This document shows positions 1 to 5,254 of a stretch of DNA of 8,237 nucleotides, one piece after another (position 1 is the stretch's first letter; each line of letters starts with the position of its first letter). The stretch spans positions 1 through 8,237 of the forward strand of contig JAWLCQ010000198.1 of the NCBI GenBank assembly GCA_041687095.1, given 5' to 3'. Position numbers and translations under genes: made by a program. Below the pieces are notes generated by a model that had not been told where the DNA came from, ran no database searches, and saw only the letters and a list, made by a program, of their open reading frames with translations. Source of the stretch: JAWLCQ01 sp041687095. GTDB taxonomy: Bacteria > Planctomycetota > Phycisphaerae > SM23-33.

Positions 1-142
1 TGCCCTCTCCGTATCTGCGTTCATCCGTCTACGCTTCGCTTCGTCGCGACGAGTCCGCGTTCATCCCCGCTGATTCTCCGGAATGCGGAGATGCCTGTGA
101 CGGGGGGAGAGGGGTGGTAGGGGCGGAAATCGGAATAGTCTG
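1..142. repeat. Intergenic repeat DNA with GCGTTCATCC words
   Basis: No convincing gene is present. The word GCGTTCATCC occurs twice (about 16-25 and 57-66) and flanks a perfect 12-bp palindrome, TCGTCGCGACGA, at 41-52. The second word continues as TCCGCGTTCATCCCCGCT, whose reverse complement reappears just upstream of surE at about 3761-3778, so this is a dispersed family rather than chance. The rest (about 95-142) is G-rich on the + strand. It has three G runs of four or more but lacks the fourth separate run needed for a canonical G-quadruplex. Open frames on both strands here have the biased composition of translated repeats and are not called. Confidence 0.55.
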
Positions 143-143
143 C

Positions 144-238
144 GGTGGGTTCGTTCCGCACGATTGGGCGCGCCGGTGGGTCTGTTCTCGATGGTTGAGA
201 GGAGGCGCGATGGGTTTGTTTTGCACGGTCGGGGCGAG
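144..238. repeat. Three degenerate ~32-bp tandem units (GRTGGGT...GTT)
   Basis: Three units start with GGTGGGTTCGTT (144), GGTGGGTCTGTT (175) and GATGGGTTTGTT (209). The spacings are 31 and 34 bp. Each unit continues with a GCAC or CGATGG segment and a G-rich end. On the minus strand the words read as ACRRACCCAYC, giving peptide fragments such as TNP and THR in long but meaningless frames. No coding signal, ribosome binding site or conserved protein is seen. This looks like one of the degenerate word repeats typical of planctomycete intergenic DNA; that family attribution is inference. Confidence 0.5.
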
Positions 239-252
239 TGGGGCCGCGAAAG

Positions 253-303
253 GGGGACAGGCACCTCCGGGGCGAACAGCGCGCCCCTACGGAGCCAGTC
301 CCC
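253..303. repeat. Imperfect 22-nt inverted repeat downstream of the URO-D gene
   Basis: The left arm (253-274, starting GGGGACAGGCACC) and right arm (282-303, ending GGAGCCAGTCCCC) pair at 17 of 22 positions around a 7-nt loop. The mismatches are two isolated A-A oppositions and one three-base bulge. The element lies 31 nt beyond the stop codon of the minus-strand URO-D gene, so it would form in that transcript's 3' end and may stabilise or terminate it. No U-tract follows, so it is not a classic intrinsic terminator. Confidence 0.55.
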
Positions 304-334
304 GTTTCGCTCGCCCGCAGGTCGGTCCGGGGCG

Positions 335-1405
335 TCAGTAGGCGCCGAGTTCCTTGGCCAGGTCGGTGATGTACCGGAAGTTTTCGAGCGAGACGCTGGA
401 GGGCACGGAGTGGTCGCTGGAGAAGATGTAGCCGCCGTTTTCCTTGACGACGGGGATGACCTTGCGCATCTCGGCGGAGATGGCGTCGGGCTGGTCCCAG
501 AGGACGGCGTTGATGCCCCCGCGGAGGGTCAGCCGCTCGCCGTGGGCCCGCTTGAGGGCGATGGGGTCCATGCCCGCCTTGACCTCCAGGGGGTTGAGGC
601 AGTCCACGCCGATCTCCAGCAGCTCGGGCACGAAGGGGTTCACGTCCCCGCAGGAGTGCAGCTCGACGACGATGCCCTTGGCGTGGGCCCAGTCGCAGGC
701 CCGCTTGTGGACGGGCTTGAGCATCTCGCGGTACATGTTCAGCGAGAAGAACTGGTTGTGCTTGTAGCCCATGTCGTCGGGCCAGTGGATGGCGTCGAAG
801 GTGTACCCGGCGTCCCAGACCATGTCGAACAGGGCGATGTCCATGTCCAGGTACGTGTTCCACATGTCGACGACCCACTCGGGGTCCTCGACCATGGCCA
901 TGAGGAGCCGCTCCGTGCCGACCATCCACGAGTGGGTGACGTCGAACCCGAACCAGAAGCCGGCGGTGACCCACGCCCCCTTGTCCCGCCAGGCGCGGTA
1001 GTTCTGCTCAAGCATCTTCCAGTGGATGCGGTCGCGGGCGGGGGTCATGCGGGCCTTGGCGTCGGCCCAGGCGGCGGGGCTGGTGACGGTGAAGGCGAGG
1101 AACTCGGGGGTGGAGGCGGCGTGCTTCCACTGCTTGAGCGTCGCGCCCCATCCGGTGGTGTAGACGAGGTACTCGTCGGTGTCCTCGAGGACCTTCTGCT
1201 CGTAGCGGGGGGTGATGTCGGCCCCGATGGTGACGTAGTGGTCGAGGTCGAAGAAGTCCACGAAGCTCACGTCCTTGGGCATGCCCTCGCGCTGCCAGCG
1301 CTCGATCGTCGCGCTCCAGGGGGAATCGATGATCGGGATGCGGTCGGCGGGGCGGTGCTGGAACATGCGGGTGAACCGTTCGTGCGAGGTCATCGGGGCG
1401 GCCAT
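335..1405 (-). CDS. Uroporphyrinogen decarboxylase (URO-D) family protein, MtaA/CmuA-like
   Basis: A 356-residue TIM-barrel protein of the URO-D superfamily, which includes HemE and the cobalamin- or coenzyme M-linked methyltransferases MtaA and CmuA. The opening TSHERFTRMFQHRPADRIP (6-24) is the usual N-terminus of the non-HemE branch. The RQAGR-type substrate loop of HemE is missing, so haem synthesis is unlikely. LHSCGDV (249-255) supplies the H-x-C pair (H250, C252) that binds zinc in MtaA, followed by CLNPLE (269-274). The third zinc cysteine expected near the C-terminus is not evident: the region reads YIFSSDHSVP (326-335). The start ATG at 1405 has AGGAG 9 nt upstream (1415-1419), better than the internal ATG at 1393. 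It is a monocistronic unit divergent from the Gfo/Idh/MocA gene. A cytoplasmic methyl transfer or related role is likely by family, but the substrate is unknown. Confidence 0.87.
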   Translation of the reverse strand: MAAPMTSHERFTRMFQHRPADRIPIIDSPWSATIERWQREGMPKDVSFVDFFDLDHYVTIGADITPRYEQKVLEDTDEYLVYTTGWGATLKQWKHAASTPEFLAFTVTSPAAWADAKARMTPARDRIHWKMLEQNYRAWRDKGAWVTAGFWFGFDVTHSWMVGTERLLMAMVEDPEWVVDMWNTYLDMDIALFDMVWDAGYTFDAIHWPDDMGYKHNQFFSLNMYREMLKPVHKRACDWAHAKGIVVELHSCGDVNPFVPELLEIGVDCLNPLEVKAGMDPIALKRAHGERLTLRGGINAVLWDQPDAISAEMRKVIPVVKENGGYIFSSDHSVPSSVSLENFRYITDLAKELGAY

Positions 1406-1444
1406 GGCGGCGGTCTCCTGTTGCGGGGCTCGGTCTCTGCGGAC

Positions 1445-1472
1445 AGCTTAGAGTGCGGGCGGCGGACGTCAA
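1445..1472 (-). promoter_or_regulatory. Candidate sigma70-type promoter for the URO-D gene
   Basis: Read on the minus strand, TTGACG (1467-1472) lies 16 nt before TAAGCT (1445-1450). The -35 box matches 5 of 6 consensus bases; the -10 box matches 3 of 6 and is weak. This predicts a leader of roughly 35 nt before the ATG at 1405, which has its own AGGAG. The architecture resembles that of the divergent neighbour's promoter (TTGACA with TAGCCT), which supports both calls modestly. Confidence 0.4.
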
Positions 1473-1525
1473 GGGCGGGGTTGCCGAAATCCCCGGGACC
1501 GGGGACGGGCGCGCCGCGGGCGGGC

Positions 1526-1615
1526 GCTTGTGGAAGCACGGCGGCGAACGGCGCAGGCGCGGCACCCGGCGCTTGTGAGAGCACGGCTGCGAACGGCGCA
1601 GCCGTGGCACCCGGC
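1526..1615. repeat. Two-unit 45-bp tandem duplication carrying the CACGGCTGC palindrome
   Basis: Units 1526-1570 and 1571-1615 are both exactly 45 bp and agree at 40 positions. Each begins GCTTGTG and ends GGCACCCGGC. The second unit contains an intact stem, CACGGCTGC paired with GCAGCCGTG, around a short centre. In the first unit three of these stem positions no longer pair. Bases 1582-1612 of the second unit match the 31-nt repeat at 3845-3875 at all but one position. The duplication lies between two divergent genes but outside their likely promoter boxes. Confidence 0.75.
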
Positions 1616-1621
1616 TTCCCC

Positions 1622-1698
1622 GGCTCCCGGTTCCTGGCTCCCGGTTCCCGGTTCCTGGCTTCTGGCTCCTGGTTCCTGGTTCCTGGTTCCCGGTCCCC
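1622..1698. repeat. Heptamer array, 11 units of GGYTCCY
   Basis: Eleven contiguous 7-bp units run in register, mostly GGTTCCT, GGTTCCC, GGCTCCC or GGCTCCT, with a degenerate unit before the array. Because 7 is not divisible by 3, all three frames of a strand are visited in turn, so the array translates as a seven-residue Pro-Gly-Ser-Trp-rich repeat and keeps long false frames open on both strands. It ends 12 nt before the -35 box of the downstream gene. Related GGAACC words recur near 5117-5136. Confidence 0.8.
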
Positions 1699-1710
1699 TC
1701 CGCGTTCGTC

Positions 1711-1740
1711 TTGACACGGAGCCCCTCCGCCCTCTAGCCT
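1711..1740 (+). promoter_or_regulatory. Candidate sigma70-type promoter for the Gfo/Idh/MocA gene
   Basis: A perfect -35 box, TTGACA (1711-1716), is followed after 18 nt by TAGCCT (1735-1740), which keeps the T, A and final T of the -10 consensus. The predicted leader is about 25 nt. It contains the AGGAGA ribosome binding site at 1755-1760, 9 nt before the ATG at 1770. Confidence 0.45.
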
Positions 1741-1769
1741 CAGGGCATCGCATCAGGAGATCCTTTCGC

Positions 1770-2882
1770 ATGGCCGACGAGAAGCTGCGGGTGGTGGTGG
1801 TCGGAGCAGGCGGGGTGGGCGCGCGCATCGGCGACGCCGTCCGCCAGAGCGAGCGGCTCGAACTCGTCGGGCTGTCCGACCGCGACGGGGACGTGGCGCA
1901 GGAGGCCGGGACCCGCCTGGGCGTGGCGTGGTACACCGACAACCGCTCCCTGCTCGCCGAGACCCGCCCGGGGGCGGCGCTGCTGTGCGTGCCGCCGATG
2001 ACGGCGCCCGAACTCGTCGCCGCCTGCGCCGATCGGGGGATCCACGTGTGGATGGAGCTGCCCCTGGCGCGCAACGTGGCGGAGGGGGCGGCGATGGTGC
2101 GGCGGATGGAGGAGGCGGGGCTGCTGCTGGCGGTGGGGACGCAGCGGCGGTTCGCGGCCGGGTATCGCCGGGCCTACGAACTCCGCCACCGCCTGGGCGA
2201 CGTGTTCCTCGCCCGCGCGCACTACCTGTTCAACTGGGGGGCGGACCTGCGCTGGCGGGCGGATCGCGAATCGGCCGGCGGCGGGGCCCTGCTGGAGCTG
2301 GGCTACCACCCCATCGACCTGGTGCTGTGGACGCTGGGCGTGCCGGAGACGGTGTACGGCGTGACGGCCGTGGCGAGCCCCGGCGGGGGCCGCCGCTCCG
2401 CCGACACCGACCGCCCCCCCTACGACACCGACGACACCGCCGCCGCCGTCTTCCGCTACCGCAGCGGACTCACCGCCACCGTCGTCACCACCCGCTGCTC
2501 GGGGCCCGTGAGCGAGGAACTCTCCCTGCACGGCCGCGAGGGCTCCATCACCGCCACGGCCGAGGTCTGCCTGCTCCGCGACCCCGACGGGCGGGTGCTG
2601 GACCACGTGCAGGACACCGCCTCGTCCCTCGCCGCGTGCCGGCGACAGCTCGACGCCTTCGCGACGGCCGTGCTGGAAAAGGCCCCCCGCTACGCCTGCA
2701 GCGGGTGGGAGAACCTGCTGAACCTGGCGGTGATCGACGCGCTGTACCTCTCGCACCGCACCGCCCAGCCGGAGAACGTCCTGGGCCTGCTCAGACCGCA
2801 GGGCCTGACGCTCAACGAGTGCCTCGCCAAACGCCCCCTCGATCCCGAGGGAGAAGGAAAGGCACTAGGGAATAGGGAATAG
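1770..2882 (+). CDS. Gfo/Idh/MocA family oxidoreductase with altered catalytic residues
   Basis: A 370-residue NAD(P)-dependent sugar or polyol dehydrogenase-fold protein. The Rossmann start VVVVGAGGVG (8-17) carries the GxGxxG dinucleotide loop. A C-terminal substrate domain holds GGGALLELGYHPIDLV (170-185). The family's EKP motif is ELP here (96-98), so the catalytic lysine is leucine. The aspartate four residues before the conserved histidine is glutamate (E176), while H180 is kept. ATG 1770 was chosen because AGGAGA lies 9 nt upstream and the Rossmann strand starts right after it; the frame upstream is translated repeat DNA. The last residues, ALGNRE, and the stop codon come from the left arm of an inverted repeat. 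The gene is divergent from the URO-D gene and convergent with surE. The substrate is unknown, and the lost lysine makes standard dehydrogenase activity uncertain. Confidence 0.88.
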   Translation: MADEKLRVVVVGAGGVGARIGDAVRQSERLELVGLSDRDGDVAQEAGTRLGVAWYTDNRSLLAETRPGAALLCVPPMTAPELVAACADRGIHVWMELPLARNVAEGAAMVRRMEEAGLLLAVGTQRRFAAGYRRAYELRHRLGDVFLARAHYLFNWGADLRWRADRESAGGGALLELGYHPIDLVLWTLGVPETVYGVTAVASPGGGRRSADTDRPPYDTDDTAAAVFRYRSGLTATVVTTRCSGPVSEELSLHGREGSITATAEVCLLRDPDGRVLDHVQDTASSLAACRRQLDAFATAVLEKAPRYACSGWENLLNLAVIDALYLSHRTAQPENVLGLLRPQGLTLNECLAKRPLDPEGEGKALGNRE

Positions 2883-2975
2883 GGACTAGGCAAAAGAAGA
2901 AACAGCAAGACTGCGAGATGCCGTTTCTTCTTCTGCCGCTTCTGCCTAGTGCCTAGTCCCTATTCCCTAGTGCCT
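2860..2975. repeat. Composite palindromic element, copy 1 (spans two convergent stop codons)
   Basis: A 116-bp element starting AGGCAC and ending GTGCCT. Arms 2860-2892 and 2943-2975 are inverted copies matching at 31 of 33 positions, and both are built from heptamers such as TAGGGAA and CCTAGTC. Between them is a core (2895-2950) with a GAAGAAAC/GTTTCTTC stem and loop AGCAAGACTGCGAGATGCC. The core matches copy 2 at 54 of 56 positions. The stop codons of the + gene (2880-2882) and of surE (2953-2955 on the minus strand) lie inside opposite arms. It could act as a two-way 3'-end structure; that role is inference. Confidence 0.85.
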
Positions 2976-3747
2976 GTCCCCCAGTGCCTCTCTCCCAATC
3001 CACATCCTGGAGTTCGGTCAGCCGTTCGCGGTCGGTGCGGTCGACGTGCAGGGGGGTGACGGTGATGTACCCCTCCTCGATGCCGATGACGTCGCTGTCG
3101 ACCTCGCCGCCGATGAAGGCGTACTCGTCGAGCTTGTAGCTCGCCTGCCCGTCGGCGGCGAGGTGGTGGTGGTAGGTCTCCAGCAGGTCCGCCCGCGACT
3201 GCGGGGCCACCCGCACCCCCCGCGGAAGGTCCGGCCCCAAGGCGGGGATGTTGACGTTGATCAGGTCCCGCGGGAGCAGCCCGCCCGCCAGCAGGCGGTC
3301 GAGCACCCAGCGGCAGAGGCGGGCGATGCGGGCGAAGTCGATCTCCTCGCTCAACGCCGCCGAGAACGCCACCGAGGGCACCCCGCTCATCGTCCCCTCC
3401 GCCGCGGCCGCCACCGTCCCCGAGTAGAACACGTGCATGCCCACGTTCGCCCCGTTGTTGATCCCGCTGAGGACCAGGTCGGGCTTGGCGGGCAGGAGCT
3501 TGCGGAGGGCGAGGCGGGTGCAGTCGGCCGGTCGGCCGTCGACGCTGTGGCCCCAGAAGTCGATGGCCCCCTTGACGTGCACGCGCTCGACGACGAGCGG
3601 GTGCAGAACGGTGATCCCCTGCCCCGCCGCCGACTGCGGACTCGCCGGGGCCACCACCGTCACCTCCCCCAAATCCGCGACGGCCGCATACAGCGCCGCC
3701 AGCCCCGGGGCGAGGATCCCGTCGTCGTTGCTCAGAAGAATCTTCAT
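2953..3747 (-). CDS. surE: 5'/3'-nucleotidase SurE
   Basis: A 264-residue survival protein SurE, a divalent-metal-dependent phosphatase acting on nucleoside monophosphates in the cytoplasm, with a stationary-phase or stress role in characterised bacteria. MKILLSNDDG (1-10) has the metal-binding D8 and D9. APASPQSAAGQ (33-43) supplies S39, and SGINNGANVG (94-103) supplies N97. YSGTVAAAAEG (108-118) is the usual glycine-alanine loop. Length fits the family. The start is fixed by homology: upstream residues of the longer frame translate a GCGTTCATCC repeat. No clear ribosome binding site precedes the ATG (CTACTGTTTTCCC). The C-terminal ALGNRD and stop lie in a repeat arm, the same tail as the convergent gene. 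It lies downstream of the epimerase gene on the same strand, but 268 nt of palindromes separate them, so co-transcription is doubtful. Confidence 0.95.
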   Translation of the reverse strand: MKILLSNDDGILAPGLAALYAAVADLGEVTVVAPASPQSAAGQGITVLHPLVVERVHVKGAIDFWGHSVDGRPADCTRLALRKLLPAKPDLVLSGINNGANVGMHVFYSGTVAAAAEGTMSGVPSVAFSAALSEEIDFARIARLCRWVLDRLLAGGLLPRDLINVNIPALGPDLPRGVRVAPQSRADLLETYHHHLAADGQASYKLDEYAFIGGEVDSDVIGIEEGYITVTPLHVDRTDRERLTELQDVDWERGTGGQALGNRD

Positions 3748-3760
3748 GGGAAAACAGTAG

Positions 3761-3790
3761 CGGGGATGAACGCGGATGAGCACGGATGAG
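3761..3790. repeat. GGATGA-word repeat upstream of surE
   Basis: AGCGGGGATGAACGCGGA is followed by TGAGCACGGATGAGGG, giving three GGATGA words about 9-12 bp apart. Its first 18 bases are the reverse complement of the word at about 55-72. The repeat sits immediately upstream of the surE start and is read through by the false N-terminal extension of that frame. Confidence 0.55.
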
Positions 3791-3800
3791 GGAGTAACGT

Positions 3801-3875
3801 GGGTGCCACGGCTGCGCCGTTCGCAGCCGTGCTGCCCGAAAGGACACGGCTGCAAACGGCGCAGCCGTGGCACCC
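3801..3875. repeat. 31-bp near-perfect inverted repeat pair
   Basis: Arms 3801-3831 and 3845-3875 are reverse complements at 30 of 31 positions, separated by 13 bp (CTGCCCGAAAGGA). Each arm contains its own smaller palindrome (CACGGCTGC facing GCAGCCGTG), so the DNA can fold as one long stem or as two separate hairpins. The same 31-nt word occurs at 1582-1612 and 6146-6176. It lies between surE and the epimerase gene. Confidence 0.85.
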
Positions 3876-3890
3876 GGCACCCTGCAGACG

Positions 3891-4007
3891 AGGCACCAGG
3901 GACCAGGGAATAGGCACTAGGGGAGAAGAAGAAACAGCAAGACCGCGAGATGCCGTTTCTTCTTCTGCCTCTTCTGCCTAGTCCCTATTCCCTAGTCCCT
4001 AGTGCCT
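3891..4007. repeat. Composite palindromic element, copy 2 (abuts the epimerase stop)
   Basis: A 117-bp element with the same AGGCAC and GTGCCT ends as copy 1. Arms 3891-3923 and 3975-4007 match at 28 of 33 positions. The core at 3927-3982 differs from copy 1 at only two bases. The inner stem is a perfect 11 bp (GAAGAAGAAAC at 3925-3935 with GTTTCTTCTTC at 3955-3965) around a 19-nt loop. The element begins 8 nt after the stop codon of the minus-strand epimerase gene, so it would form in that transcript's 3' end. The pyrimidine-rich 3' arm could assist termination, but this is not a classic GC stem plus U-tract. Confidence 0.85.
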
Positions 4008-4015
4008 GTTCTCCA

Positions 4016-4978
4016 CTAGAACCACCACGCCTGCCCGGTGGGCTGGCGGAGGATGACGCCCTTGAGGTAGTCGACGGCCTTCTCGAAGCCCTCGTTGAGG
4101 CTCATGAGGGAGTCCTCGTGCTCGATGCTCAGGACCCCGTCGTAGTCGTACAGGCGGAGCATGGAGACGAAGGGCTTCCAGAAGTCATCCCCGTGGCCGT
4201 ACCCGCACGTGCGGAACACCCACCCGCGGTCCTTGACCTCGCCGTAGCTCTTGATGTCGAGGTTCCCGACGGTCCCGGCGTTCCAGGCGTGGATGGCGCA
4301 GTCCTTGGCGTGGACGTGGAAGATGCACTTGTTCTCGCCCAGGAACTTCGCGGACATCACCGGGTCGATGCCCTGCCAGAAGAAGTGCGACGGGTCGAGG
4401 TTGGCGCCCAGGTTCTTGCCCGCGGCCTTGCGGAGGCGGACGATGTCCTCGGGCGTGTGCAGGACCATGCCCGGATGGGCCTCGAAGGCGATCTTCACCC
4501 CGTGCTGGGCGGCGAAGTCGTTCTCCTTGGACCAGAAGGGGATGATGACCTTGTTCCACTGGTAGTCGGCGGCCTTGGCGAACTCCTCGGGCCAGGGGCA
4601 GGTGACGAAGTTGGGCGTCTTATCCGTCGCCGACCCGCCCGGGCAGCCGGAGAAGTTGATCACCACCGTGTTGAACTCGGCGGCGAGGAGGACGGCGTTG
4701 CGGTGGGCGGCCTGGTGGTCCTTGGCGATCTTCTTGTTGGGGTGCACCGGGTTGCCGTGCACAGCGATGCCCTGGACCTCGAGCCCGCGATCGGCGATCT
4801 TCTTCTTGAGGTCGTCGAGCTTGCCCTTGGCCTTGTGGATGCCGCTGAGCTTCCACGGGTCGCCCGGATACCCGCCGGCGGGCAGCTCGATGGCGTCGAG
4901 CCCGACCTTCTGGCAGTAATCCAGGGCCTCGTCCAGCTTCATGCCCCCGAACAGCGCGCCCATGACTCCGAGTTTCAT
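4016..4978 (-). CDS. Sugar phosphate isomerase/epimerase (AP endonuclease 2-type TIM barrel)
   Basis: A 320-residue xylose isomerase-like TIM-barrel protein, the superfamily of IolE, 3-epimerases and endonuclease IV. It opens MKLGVMGALFGGMKLDEALD, the usual first strand. Metal-site candidates are E166 and H168 in AFEAHPG, D195 and H198 in NLDPSHFF, H221 and H223 in FHVHAKD, and E286 in SIEHED; this set supports an active divalent-metal enzyme. No signal peptide is present. The start ATG has a strong AAAGGAGA upstream (spacing about 5 nt). It is divergent from trmB, with surE downstream on the same strand. Planctomycetes encode many such proteins alongside Gfo/Idh/MocA enzymes in sugar, inositol or keto-glycoside metabolism; the exact substrate cannot be read from sequence. 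Confidence 0.88.
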   Translation of the reverse strand: MKLGVMGALFGGMKLDEALDYCQKVGLDAIELPAGGYPGDPWKLSGIHKAKGKLDDLKKKIADRGLEVQGIAVHGNPVHPNKKIAKDHQAAHRNAVLLAAEFNTVVINFSGCPGGSATDKTPNFVTCPWPEEFAKAADYQWNKVIIPFWSKENDFAAQHGVKIAFEAHPGMVLHTPEDIVRLRKAAGKNLGANLDPSHFFWQGIDPVMSAKFLGENKCIFHVHAKDCAIHAWNAGTVGNLDIKSYGEVKDRGWVFRTCGYGHGDDFWKPFVSMLRLYDYDGVLSIEHEDSLMSLNEGFEKAVDYLKGVILRQPTGQAWWF

Positions 4979-5043
4979 GATGCTCTCCTTTACCGTGGCC
5001 TTGCGGTGAGTGGAACGAATTCGATGAACCGTACGGGAGTCTA

Positions 5044-5071
5044 ATTATTCGCATCGGAAGGGAAAACTCAA
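5044..5071 (-). promoter_or_regulatory. Candidate promoter for the epimerase gene
   Basis: On the minus strand TTGAGT (5066-5071) is followed after 16 nt by AATAAT (5044-5049), which matches 5 of 6 bases of TATAAT. This is the only AT-rich island in the intergenic stretch. It predicts a leader of about 60 nt ending in AAAGGAGA before the ATG at 4978. The -35 matches only 4 of 6 bases. Confidence 0.45.
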
Positions 5072-5075
5072 GGGG

Positions 5076-5103
5076 TAGGCAATAGGGAATAGGCAATAGG
5101 GAC
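5076..5103. repeat. Heptamer array, 4 units of TAGGSAM
   Basis: Four in-register heptamers: TAGGCAA, TAGGGAA, TAGGCAA, TAGGGAC, then CAGGGG. These are the same kind of units that form the arms of the composite elements at 2860-2975 and 3891-4007, but no core or opposite arm follows. It may be a decayed or partial copy. It starts 4 nt upstream of the candidate -35 box of the epimerase gene. Confidence 0.6.
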
Positions 5104-5145
5104 CAGGGGAGGAGAGGAACCGCGAACCAGGAACCGGACATCGGC

Positions 5146-5192
5146 AGGGACGGTCCCGGTCTTTCCGTCCGCGGAAAACCGGGACCGTCCCT
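5146..5192. repeat. 21-bp hairpin with one bulge and a TCCG loop
   Basis: AGGGACGGTCCCGGT (5146-5160) pairs perfectly with ACCGGGACCGTCCCT (5178-5192). After a single bulged C at 5161, TTTCCG (5162-5167) pairs with CGGAAA (5172-5177) around the loop TCCG. This is the most stable-looking hairpin in the window. It stands midway between the divergent epimerase and trmB genes, upstream of both, so it is not a terminator for either. It may be a dispersed palindromic element or a protein-binding or structural site. Confidence 0.8.
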
Positions 5193-5254
5193 AACGCCGC
5201 CGGGAACCAGGACGCCCCGCACGGCACGGCCCTTCCGCCGGGGCGCCAGCGCAA

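Noticed and set aside
102..126. G-quadruplex motif
   Set aside because: Only three separate G runs of at least three occur. The six-G run cannot supply two runs with a loop between them.
29..264. Small minus-strand ORFs with THR and TNP words
   Set aside because: They are translations of the degenerate ~32-bp repeats, and no frame has a start with a convincing ribosome binding site.
335..1405. HemE, true uroporphyrinogen decarboxylase
   Set aside because: The HemE N-terminal RQAGR loop is absent and an HxC zinc-type motif is present, so the MtaA/CmuA-like branch fits better.
1622..1698. CRISPR array
   Set aside because: The units are contiguous 7-mers without spacers, and no cas gene is nearby.
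164..1714. Long + strand open frame across the URO-D gene
   Set aside because: It is the shadow of a high-GC gene on the other strand: Val, Gly and Asp repetitive, with no domain and running into repeats at both ends.
1530..1769. 80-residue N-terminal extension of the Gfo/Idh/MocA frame
   Set aside because: It translates the 45-bp duplication and heptamer array (Pro-Gly-Ser-Trp repeats). The Rossmann strand and AGGAGA site fix the start at 1770.
3748..3873. 42-residue N-terminal extension of SurE
   Set aside because: It translates the GGATGA-word and 31-bp repeats. SurE proteins begin with MKILLSNDDG-type sequence at the ATG at 3747.
3801..3875. Invertible phase-variation switch
   Set aside because: The spacer is only 13 bp, contains no promoter, and no recombinase gene is in the window.
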